Origin: CAVXFS01 sp963761115
Lineage (GTDB): Bacteria; Pseudomonadota; Gammaproteobacteria; Burkholderiales; Gallionellaceae
Length of the DNA: 64,000 nt
Direction of reading: 5' to 3'
Assembly (NCBI GenBank): GCA_963761115.1
Contig: CAVXFS010000003.1
Coordinates: forward strand, 1 to 64,000
Shown here: in pieces, positions 55,755 through 64,000 of the stretch
How the letters are laid out: every line of letters begins with the position of its first letter
Numbering within the stretch: position 1 is the first letter of the stretch
Program-made: the position numbers and the translations under genes
The notes under the pieces: generated by a model
Told to the model about the DNA's origin: nothing
The model's input: the letters and a program-made list of their open reading frames with translations, nothing else
Databases searched by the model: none

Positions 55755-55900
55755 TCGGAACTGACCTAGCTGTTTCTGAATACTGGATACGGATTCTCCG
55801 AATAACCAGACGTGTGTCACAACATATCAAGCAAAACGATGGGTGGGATGATGGGTAGCAAGCCATTGCGGCCACAGAGTCCATGAGGGACAAGGGCCAT

Positions 55901-55990
<90 letters not shown>

Positions 55991-56039
55991 GGGGCCGCGC
56001 ATTTTACCAGCAAAGCCAAAAATCAGGCAGAATGTTGCC

Positions 56040-57497
56040 ATGGACAAACTTTCGCGCCCATATTGTTCAAGGCGGTTGTGGCCTGGCCGGCTTGGAAAGC
56101 GAATAGCAGGACTGTTACTGTCCGGATGTTTATGCTCAATCACTTTGGTCGGCTGCGATGCGCCGGAAGCCGAAACCCCCCGAAAGCCCTGGCGTGAGGA
56201 ACTGACCATAGCCGTGTCGCAATTCGGCAGTAGCGTAAGCGCCGAATTCGAATTGCAACTGGTCACCCTGTTTGCCCAGCGACTGAACCTGACAACCCGG
56301 CTGGTGCCTTTGCCCCCCGACCAGATCATTCCTTACCTGATGGCCGACAAGGCGCATTTCGCCGCAGCAGGATTGCGCAGCAACAAGAACGGCGGCGTCT
56401 TGCGCTTCAGCCCTTCCTATCAGACAGTTCGCGAGCAAGTGGTGTGCAGCGTGCGGGTGCGTCAGTTGAACGATCTGACCAGCAGGCAGATCGCCGTTGT
56501 GGCCGGCTCCGAACAGGAAGATGCCTTGCGCGAAACACGGCAGGGACAGCGTACATTGCACTGGATCGCCCGGCATGGTAATTCCGTATCCGACCTGTTG
56601 GGCGAGGTCGCGGACGGAAAACTTGAATGCACCATAGCCAACAACGAGCAACTGGAGACTGCGCGTAATCTGCATCCCAGCCTGCACGCGGCATTCGATA
56701 TCGCCGCGCCGTCCAAGCTTGCCTGGGCCTTCGCTCCGGACGCCACCAAGGAATTGATCGATGAAGTGGAGAAATTTTTCAACGCCATCAAGCAGGATGG
56801 CACGCTGAAGGGTTTGCTTGATCGCTATTACGGCCACAACGACCGGCTGGAACCGATCGATGCGACTACATTCCTGATCAATGCCCGCAATGTGCTGCCG
56901 CGCTACCGGCAGATATTCGAGGACGCCGAGGCGCAAACCGGGATCGAATGGCAGTTGCTTGCCGCTCTCTCCTATCAGGAGTCGCATTGGGATCCGCAGG
57001 CTACCTCGTTTACCAATGTGCGCGGCATGATGATGCTGACGGGAGAAACAGCTGACCGCATGAAAGTCAAGAACCGGCTTGATCCGCGCGAGAGCATCAT
57101 GGCGGGCGCGCGTTATTTGCAGATGTTGCGGGATCAACTGCCGCAACATGTTCCGGATCGACAGCGGACCTGGCTGGCAATGGCCGCTTACAACCAGGGT
57201 ATGGGGCACCTCGAGGATGCCCGCATCCTGACTGCGCGCGCGGGCTTGAATCCCGATTACTGGCTGGATGTCCGAACCAGGATGTCCAAGTTGTCACAGC
57301 CGGAATATTTTGAACAAACCAGGCATGGCTATGCGCGCGGCGGAGAGGCGGTGGTGCTGGTCGAAAACGTGCGCCAATATTATGACCTGCTGAAACTCCT
57401 GGCCATGCCGAAAACGCAGAAACTGAACACTTCACCCTATTACCTGCAGATCCCGAACGACAGGCAATCGATGGGCTTCGGCCTGAAAATCAAGTAG
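56040..57497 (+). CDS. mltF: Membrane-bound lytic murein transglycosylase F
   Basis: This 485-residue protein has an N-terminal hydrophobic stretch with a lipobox-like SITLVGCDAPE. A solute-binding-type domain follows (LTIAVSQFGSSVSAEFELQL, VAGSEQEDALRETRQGQRTL), then an SLT-type lysozyme domain with the catalytic Glu in LAALSYQESHWDPQATS, GMMMLTGETADRMKV and AAYNQGMGHLEDARIL. This is the MltF two-domain layout. It cuts the glycan strands of peptidoglycan at the outer membrane. The start ATG is 50 bases after the divergent tRNA-Ser. Confidence 0.93.
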   Translation: MDKLSRPYCSRRLWPGRLGKRIAGLLLSGCLCSITLVGCDAPEAETPRKPWREELTIAVSQFGSSVSAEFELQLVTLFAQRLNLTTRLVPLPPDQIIPYLMADKAHFAAAGLRSNKNGGVLRFSPSYQTVREQVVCSVRVRQLNDLTSRQIAVVAGSEQEDALRETRQGQRTLHWIARHGNSVSDLLGEVADGKLECTIANNEQLETARNLHPSLHAAFDIAAPSKLAWAFAPDATKELIDEVEKFFNAIKQDGTLKGLLDRYYGHNDRLEPIDATTFLINARNVLPRYRQIFEDAEAQTGIEWQLLAALSYQESHWDPQATSFTNVRGMMMLTGETADRMKVKNRLDPRESIMAGARYLQMLRDQLPQHVPDRQRTWLAMAAYNQGMGHLEDARILTARAGLNPDYWLDVRTRMSKLSQPEYFEQTRHGYARGGEAVVLVENVRQYYDLLKLLAMPKTQKLNTSPYYLQIPNDRQSMGFGLKIK

Positions 57498-57530
57498 GTT
57501 GGGCTGACGCAGGAAGCCCGACCTATGATG

Positions 57531-58835
<1,305 letters not shown>

Positions 58836-58924
58836 TCCAGCTCCAATGTAATTCCTGTTTCGGTTCCGATTTTAGCCGCAGATGAAGTTGCTTCTCCTGC
58901 CGCTACGATATGCCGCCAATAATC

Positions 58925-61051
58925 TCATGCAGGGACAGTCTTCGCCTGCCAGATGCCATGCAGCGCATCTTCCAGCTGGCGGGCAAAGCGGGGGCCGTCA
59001 AAAAGCGGGGAAGCTAGCACCTGTTCGCGCAGCCGCGACCGTAATCCTGCCAAACGATCCATGTCCGTAGCGTGAGATATTGCCAGATCCACATAGTCAT
59101 CCGCATTTTCGGCGATCCAGTCTGCCAGCCCTGCGCAAGCCAGAAGACTGGCACCCTGGCGGGCAAGCAATGTGCCCCCGGCAAGCGTCAGCGTGGGCAC
59201 GCCCATCCACATTGCCTCGCAGGTGGTGGTGCCGCCAGCATAGGGGAACGTGTCCAGAATGATGTCCACTTCAGCGTGAGCCGCGAGATATTCCTCCCGT
59301 GCGACGTTGCTTGCCATCGTCACCCGTTCCGGCGTGATGCCGACGCCGGCCAGGCGCTGCCGTAATCGTTCGGTCGTAGCCGGGCAATTTATCTGCTTGT
59401 TTTGCAGCCGCAGTCGCGCGCCCGGCAAGGCCTGAAAGATCCGCCCCCAGGCTGCCAGTACGTCATCATTTATCTTGGTCAATCCCTGGAAACTGCCAAA
59501 GGTGATGTAACCGTTGTCCACCGCCGGCAGCGGCTTGACGGTCAATGCCGGGCTGGCTGCGGGCGGCGTAAAGCACAGCCGGGTGTCCGGCAGGTACCAC
59601 ACTGTTTCGGTAAAGTGCGCGCGGTGGGATTCCGGCACCGATACCGGGTCGGCCAGCAGATAATCCATTCCGGGTATGCCGGTGGATGCCCAATAGCCCA
59701 GCCAGCTGAGCTGCACCGGCGCGGGTTTCCAGGCGAACGCGGGCAGGCGGTTATGCGCCGTGTGTCCGGCCAGGTCGATGAGGATCTGGACGCCATCCTG
59801 GTGGATCTTCGACGCTGCGGCTTGGTCATTCAGATCCGCAATGGTGTTCCACGCGGCGAAGCGGGGTTTGATGCGGGCGCTGAGCGCGTCTTCCTGCGGA
59901 ACTGTCGAATAGGCCACCAACTCTATGCGGCCGGGGTCAAGGTGGGCAAGAATACTCTCCAGAAAAAAACCGACGGGATGGTTCCGCAAATCTCCGGAAA
60001 CCAGGCCGACCCGCAACCGCTGCCCATCCGTCGCTTCATTGAGCCAGCGCGTATACGGTCTTGCCTGGTCCATCACCTTGCTGCCGTAACTGCGTGCTTC
60101 GGCAAGATACGGTTCCGGCAAACACTGGTAGCTCAAGGTAAGCAGAAGGTTGTCGTATGCCTCGGCATAATCCGGCTGCAGCGCGAGCGCCTTGCGGTAG
60201 CTTGCGACCGCCTGGTCCAGTTTGCCCTGGTCTCGAAGCGCATTGCCGAGATTGCTGTGAGCCCCGGCAAGATCCGGTTGCATCATGAGGACGTTGCGAT
60301 AGCAGTTGAGCGCCTCGTCCAGCTTGCCCTGCGTCAACAGCACCGTTCCCAGATTGTTGTATGCGCCGACATGATAGGGCTGCAGCGCAAGCGCCTTGCG
60401 GTAGCTCTCGGCCGCAGCATCCGGCTGCTCCTGTATCTGCAGCGCATTGCCGAGGTTGTAGTGCGCCTCGGCATAATCCGGCTTGAGCGCGAGCGCCTTG
60501 CGGAAACTCTCGTTTGCCGCGGCCAGCTCGTTCTGCGCCATCAGCGCGCCGCCCAGGTTGTTGTGCGCTTCGGCATAACCCGGCTCGAGTGCGAGCGCCT
60601 TGCGATAATGTTCGACTGCCTCCTCGAGGCTGCCTTGCGCCAGCAGTACATTGGCCAGATTGTTGTGCGCCTTGGCATAATCCGGCTTCAGCGTGAGCGC
60701 CTTGCGATAATGCCCGACTGCCTCATCGTGACGACCTTGCGCCTCGAGCGCGATGCCGAGATTATTGTGCACCTGGGCATGATCCGGCTTGAGTGCGAGC
60801 GCCTTGCGATAGCTCTCGATCGCCGCATCCAGGTCGCCTTGCATCTGCAAGGTATTCCCCCGGTTATGGAACTTCTCGGCCTCATCCGGCCTGGGCGATG
60901 ATGCAGCTTGAACAGGCCTGGGGACGGCCGCAGCCGCGAACAGCGTATTGCCTGTCATCCCGGCCTCATCACGCGCCAGACAGCATTGCTTGTATTTCCT
61001 GCCGCTACCGCATGGGCACGGATCATTGCGACCGGTTTTCCTGGTGATCAT
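58925..61051 (-). CDS. SEC-C/TPR/O-GlcNAc-transferase-type (GT41) protein
   Basis: The 708-residue protein starts with a SEC-C zinc motif (NDPCPCGSGRKYKQCC, residues 9-24). At least seven TPR repeats follow (consensus A-x-x-x-Y-R-K-A-L-A-L-x-P-D-Y-A-E-A-H-N-N-L-G; residues about 60-320). A GT41 catalytic part ends it (LRVGLVSGDLRNHPVGFFLE, ILIDLAGHTAHNRLPAFAWK, QLSWLGYWASTGIPGMDYLL, VDIILDTFPYAGGTTTCEAM). Bacterial homologues glycosylate proteins or build surface structures. The SEC-C motif in front of TPR-OGT is unusual; such motifs bind SecB or ribosomes, so co-translational or export-linked action is conceivable (inference). The frame is intact. Confidence 0.9.
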   Translation of the reverse strand: MITRKTGRNDPCPCGSGRKYKQCCLARDEAGMTGNTLFAAAAVPRPVQAASSPRPDEAEKFHNRGNTLQMQGDLDAAIESYRKALALKPDHAQVHNNLGIALEAQGRHDEAVGHYRKALTLKPDYAKAHNNLANVLLAQGSLEEAVEHYRKALALEPGYAEAHNNLGGALMAQNELAAANESFRKALALKPDYAEAHYNLGNALQIQEQPDAAAESYRKALALQPYHVGAYNNLGTVLLTQGKLDEALNCYRNVLMMQPDLAGAHSNLGNALRDQGKLDQAVASYRKALALQPDYAEAYDNLLLTLSYQCLPEPYLAEARSYGSKVMDQARPYTRWLNEATDGQRLRVGLVSGDLRNHPVGFFLESILAHLDPGRIELVAYSTVPQEDALSARIKPRFAAWNTIADLNDQAAASKIHQDGVQILIDLAGHTAHNRLPAFAWKPAPVQLSWLGYWASTGIPGMDYLLADPVSVPESHRAHFTETVWYLPDTRLCFTPPAASPALTVKPLPAVDNGYITFGSFQGLTKINDDVLAAWGRIFQALPGARLRLQNKQINCPATTERLRQRLAGVGITPERVTMASNVAREEYLAAHAEVDIILDTFPYAGGTTTCEAMWMGVPTLTLAGGTLLARQGASLLACAGLADWIAENADDYVDLAISHATDMDRLAGLRSRLREQVLASPLFDGPRFARQLEDALHGIWQAKTVPA

Positions 61052-61059
61052 GGTGAAAT

Positions 61060-62373
61060 TCAGCCTTTGCCTTTTTTCATTGCGTCCAGCTCGCGCAAAT
61101 GTGCCAGTTTCTCCGCGATCTTCGCTTCCAGTCCGCGCTCGGTCGGTTGATAGAAACTCACTTCCGGCATGCCTTCGGGGAAATAATCTTCGTCCGCCGC
61201 GTAACCTTCCGACTCGTTGTGCGCATAGCGGTAACCCTTGCCGTAATCGAGCTGCTTCATCAATTTGGTCGGTGCATTGCGCAGGTGCAGCGGCACTTCG
61301 CGCGAGATGTCCTGGCTGACGAAGGCGCGGGCGGCATTATACGCGACATAACCCGCGTTCGACTTGGCGGCGACGGCCATGTACAGCACGGCCTGGGCCA
61401 ATGCCAGCTCGCCTTCCGGCGAGCCGAGGCGCTCATAGGTTTCCGCCGCACTCAAGGCGATCTCGATGCCACGCGGGTCGGCCAGGCCAACATCCTCCCA
61501 GGCCATGCGCACGATTCGCCGCGCCAGGTAACGCGGGTCGGCGCCGCCATCCAGCATGCGCATGAACCAGTACAGCGCGGCATCCGGATCGGAACCGCGC
61601 ACCGATTTGTGCAGCGCGGAGATCTGGTCGTAAAACGCTTCGCCACCCTTGTCGAAGCGGCGCAGGTTCTGCGCCAGCGTGTTGTCGAGGAATGCCGCAT
61701 CGATGTTTTTCACCGCCGCCGTGGTTGCGGCGGTTTGTACTTGCTCCAGTGCATTGAGCAGGCGGCGTGCATCACCGTCGGCGTAACCGATGATGCGTTC
61801 TTGTGCGGCTGCATCGAAAGCCAGCTCCGGCAAGGCGACCTGCCGCACATGATCGAACAGTTGCGCCAGTTCCTCCGCCGACAGCGCGTGCAGCACATAC
61901 ACCTGTGCGCGCGACAACAGCGCGCTGTTCACTTCGAACGAGGGATTCTCGGTGGTCGCGCCGATGAAGGTGACCAGCCCCTGCTCGACGAAGGGCAGGA
62001 ACGCATCCTGCTGCGACTTGTTGAAGCGGTGCACCTCGTCCACGAACAGGATGGTGTGGCGACCGCTCTGCTGCAGCGTGAGCTGCGCCTGCGCGATGGC
62101 GTCGCGGATATCCTTGACCCCGGACAGCACCGCCGACAGCGGCACGAAATCGGCGTCGAAGGCGGAAGCCATCAGTCGTGCCAGCGTGGTCTTGCCGACA
62201 CCGGGGGGCCCCCACAGGATCATCGAGTGCGGCTTGCCGGATTCGAACGCCAGCCGCAGCGGCCGGCCCGGCCCGAGCAGGTGCGACTGGCCGATCACCT
62301 GGTCGATGTGCTGCGGCCGCAAGCGCTCGGCCAGCGGTGCGGCGGGCGTACCGGAAGAAAACAAGTCAGACAT
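61060..62373 (-). CDS. rarA: Replication-associated recombination protein A (AAA+ ATPase)
   Basis: The 437-residue protein starts at 62373 (SDLFSSGTPAAPLAERLRPQ). It has HIDQVIGQSHLLGPGRPLRL, Walker A HSMILWGPPGVGKTTLARLM, Walker B FVDEVHRFNKSQQDAFLPFV, sensor FIGATTENPSFEVNSALLSR and the C-terminal MgsA/RarA tetramerisation part (EGYAADEDYFPEGMPEVSFY). A longer upstream reading has no coding character. It acts at stalled replication forks with the clamp loader. It lies nine bases after the TPR-OGT start, on the same strand. Confidence 0.95.
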   Translation of the reverse strand: MSDLFSSGTPAAPLAERLRPQHIDQVIGQSHLLGPGRPLRLAFESGKPHSMILWGPPGVGKTTLARLMASAFDADFVPLSAVLSGVKDIRDAIAQAQLTLQQSGRHTILFVDEVHRFNKSQQDAFLPFVEQGLVTFIGATTENPSFEVNSALLSRAQVYVLHALSAEELAQLFDHVRQVALPELAFDAAAQERIIGYADGDARRLLNALEQVQTAATTAAVKNIDAAFLDNTLAQNLRRFDKGGEAFYDQISALHKSVRGSDPDAALYWFMRMLDGGADPRYLARRIVRMAWEDVGLADPRGIEIALSAAETYERLGSPEGELALAQAVLYMAVAAKSNAGYVAYNAARAFVSQDISREVPLHLRNAPTKLMKQLDYGKGYRYAHNESEGYAADEDYFPEGMPEVSFYQPTERGLEAKIAEKLAHLRELDAMKKGKG

Positions 62374-62668
62374 ATTCGCTATACCGCCTATTCGATCTGT
62401 CCCGGGAAACAGCTGGCATCTTGTTGCAGGTGCCAGCTTGCAGGAGAAGTGCATTGTACCTAACGAGGCCATGCAACGGCGGCATCGGCTGCAACCTATA
62501 TGGTTCCCTTTGCATAAGCTATAATTTGCCGTCCCACAGGCCATTGCCTGATGTGATGGTACGGTTGTCTGTGGCGGACCTGCATTACGTTCAGGCGGTA
62601 TTCCTCTCGCATTCGGGCAGCAGCGTGTTTGGATTTGAACGACTATTGAAAACAGGATAAGGATATCG

Positions 62669-64000
62669 ATGCGACTAATCCCGGTAATTCTTTGCGGCGG
62701 AGCAGGTTCCAGGCTGTGGCCGGTTTCCCGCGAGTTGCATCCCAAGCCGTTCATACGCCTGGCAGATGGCCAAAGCCTGTTGCAGAAGGCCTTTCTGCGC
62801 GGCGCCACCTTGCCCGGGGTCGAAGAAGTGCTGACGGTGACCAACCGCGAATTGTTCTTCAAGACCGAAGAAGAGTTCCGCGAGGTCAATGCGACTGAAG
62901 CTTTCACCTCGTTCATCCTGGAACCGTTCGGCAGGAATACCGCCGCCGCCATCGCTGCCGCGGCGGTGCACGTAGCCTCAGCTCATGGCGACCAGACACT
63001 GATGCTGGTATTGCCCGCCGACCACCTTATCACCGACCAGGCCGCGTTCCAGCGTGCCGTTGTCGCAGGCATGCGAGCTGGCCAGAAAAGGCTCGCTGGT
63101 CACCTTCGGCATACGGCCCGATGCGCCCGAAACCGGCTATGGCTATATCGAAGCGGACAACAACACGGTACTGCGTTTCGTCGAGAAGCCCTCGCTGGAA
63201 AACGCCCAGGAATACCTGGACTCGGGAAGATTCCTGTGGAATTCCGGCATGTTCTGTTTTACCGCCGGAGCATTGTTGCAAGCCATGGAGCAATACTGTG
63301 CGGACATCGTCAATGCCACCCGTGACTGTATCGCAGCGTCGAGGGTAGCCAAGGGCAAAGGATTTTCCCAGACCGAACTCGATGGCGGCAAGTTTGCCCT
63401 GGTACCGGAAAATTCCATCGACTATGCGGTGATGGAAAAATCCGACCGGGTCGCGGTCGTGGCGTGCGACATCGGCTGGAGCGACATCGGCTCGTGGAGC
63501 GCGCTGAGCGACATGGCCAAGCCCGACAGCGACGGCAACCACATCCAGGGCGAGGCGTTGCTGCACGACACGCGCAACTGCTACATCCAGAGCGACGAAC
63601 GCATGGTCGGCGCGGTCGGCGTCGACAACCTGGTGATCATCGACACGCCGGATGCATTGCTGGTGGCCGATCGCTCGCGCACCCAGGACGTGCGGCACCT
63701 GTATTCCAAACTGAAAGCGCTGGGTCACGAGGCCTATAAACTGCATCGCACCGTGCACCGTCCCTGGGGCTCCTATACCGTGCTGGAGGAAGGCCCGCGC
63801 TTCAAGATCAAGCGCATCGCGGTCAAGCCCGGCGCCAGCCTGAGCCTGCAGATGCACCATCACCGCAGCGAGCACTGGATCGTGGTCAGCGGCACCGCGA
63901 AGGTCGTGAACGGCGACCGGGAATTCCTTATCGCCACTGACGAATCGACCTATATTCCCGCCGGCCATCATCACCGCCTGAGCAATCCCGGCGTGGTAGA
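62669..64000 (+). CDS. manC: Mannose-1-phosphate guanylyltransferase/mannose-6-phosphate isomerase, one frameshift, cut by window edge
   Basis: The start RLIPVILCGGAGSRLWPVSR with ELHPKPFIRLADGQSLLQKA, LEPFGRNTAAAIAAAA and MLVLPADHLITD is the GDP-mannose pyrophosphorylase signature. A frame break near 63070 leads into CELARKGSLVTFGIRPDAPE, FLWNSGMFCFTAGALLQAME and IDYAVMEKSDRVAVVACDIG. The isomerase cupin is PWGSYTVLEEGPRFKIKRIA, then HHHRSEHWIVVSGTAKVVNG. It makes GDP-mannose for surface glycans. A perfect TATAAT lies at 62520-62525 without a clear -35. The gene continues beyond 64000. The short gap 62374-62668 shows nothing else. Confidence 0.92.

Overview
The window looks like a chromosomal segment of a Gram-negative betaproteobacterium, plausibly of the Gallionellaceae/Nitrosomonadales. 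This rests on the pcm-tolC block beside waaA, an EPS-type MarR regulator beside an RfaH homologue, LPS genes, and the general style of the proteins. No rRNA or taxonomic marker beyond serS and rarA is present, so the assignment is an inference.

Region 1 (about 1-20.6 kb, all minus strand) is one long surface-polysaccharide operon read right to left. It starts with an ops element (20593-20604) and the ABC exporter wzm/wzt. A nonulosonic-acid block follows: NeuB-type synthase, NeuD-type acyltransferase, a TIM-barrel isomerase, a CBS-aminotransferase fusion and a CMP-sugar synthetase, with a remnant of pseB. Next comes a block matching the Campylobacter phosphoramidate pathway: glutamine kinase, CDP-amidate kinase, amidohydrolase, cytidylyltransferase and methyltransferase. 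It also contains a formyltransferase, an unknown protein and a CDP-alcohol phosphatidyltransferase. Glycosyltransferases and dTDP-Fuc3NAc/Qui3NAc genes (fdtC, fdtA, fdtB-like) end the operon.

Region 2 (20.9-28.6 kb, minus strand) carries rfaH, an EPS-type MarR gene with a three-palindrome operator over its promoter, cysC, and rmlB-rmlD-rmlA-rmlC with a four-helix-bundle gene inserted. A GC-rich repeat of about 126 bp is scattered between these genes and expands into a tandem array of about 1.5 kb at 27.1-28.6 kb. Many genes in regions 1 and 2 carry single-base frameshifts that are compensated or leave every motif readable. This looks more like indel errors than decay.

Region 3 (28.8-33.4 kb) has a heptosyltransferase-type GT9 and waaA (plus strand), facing pcm and tolC (minus strand).

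Region 4 (33.5-53.0 kb, plus strand) is the most unusual part. It is a compact operon of a GAF-HlyD protein, an M50 protease-HlyD fusion, a short SecA-like ATPase, a second HlyD adaptor and a giant LEPR-XLL/DUF4347/beta-helix/cadherin-like protein of about 2640 residues with eight near-identical repeats. A hybrid histidine kinase and a REC-GGDEF-EAL protein follow. The giant protein has no ordinary signal peptide. I propose that the operon is a dedicated export and surface-anchoring system for it, under two-component and c-di-GMP control, possibly using the nearby TolC.

Region 5 (53.1-64 kb) is mixed: an adhesin-E-like protein, an FkbM methyltransferase, a cyclic-nucleotide-binding protein, a CBS protein with a palindromic operator, tRNA-Ser(CGA), mltF, serS, a SEC-C/TPR/O-GlcNAc-transferase-type protein, rarA and the start of manC.
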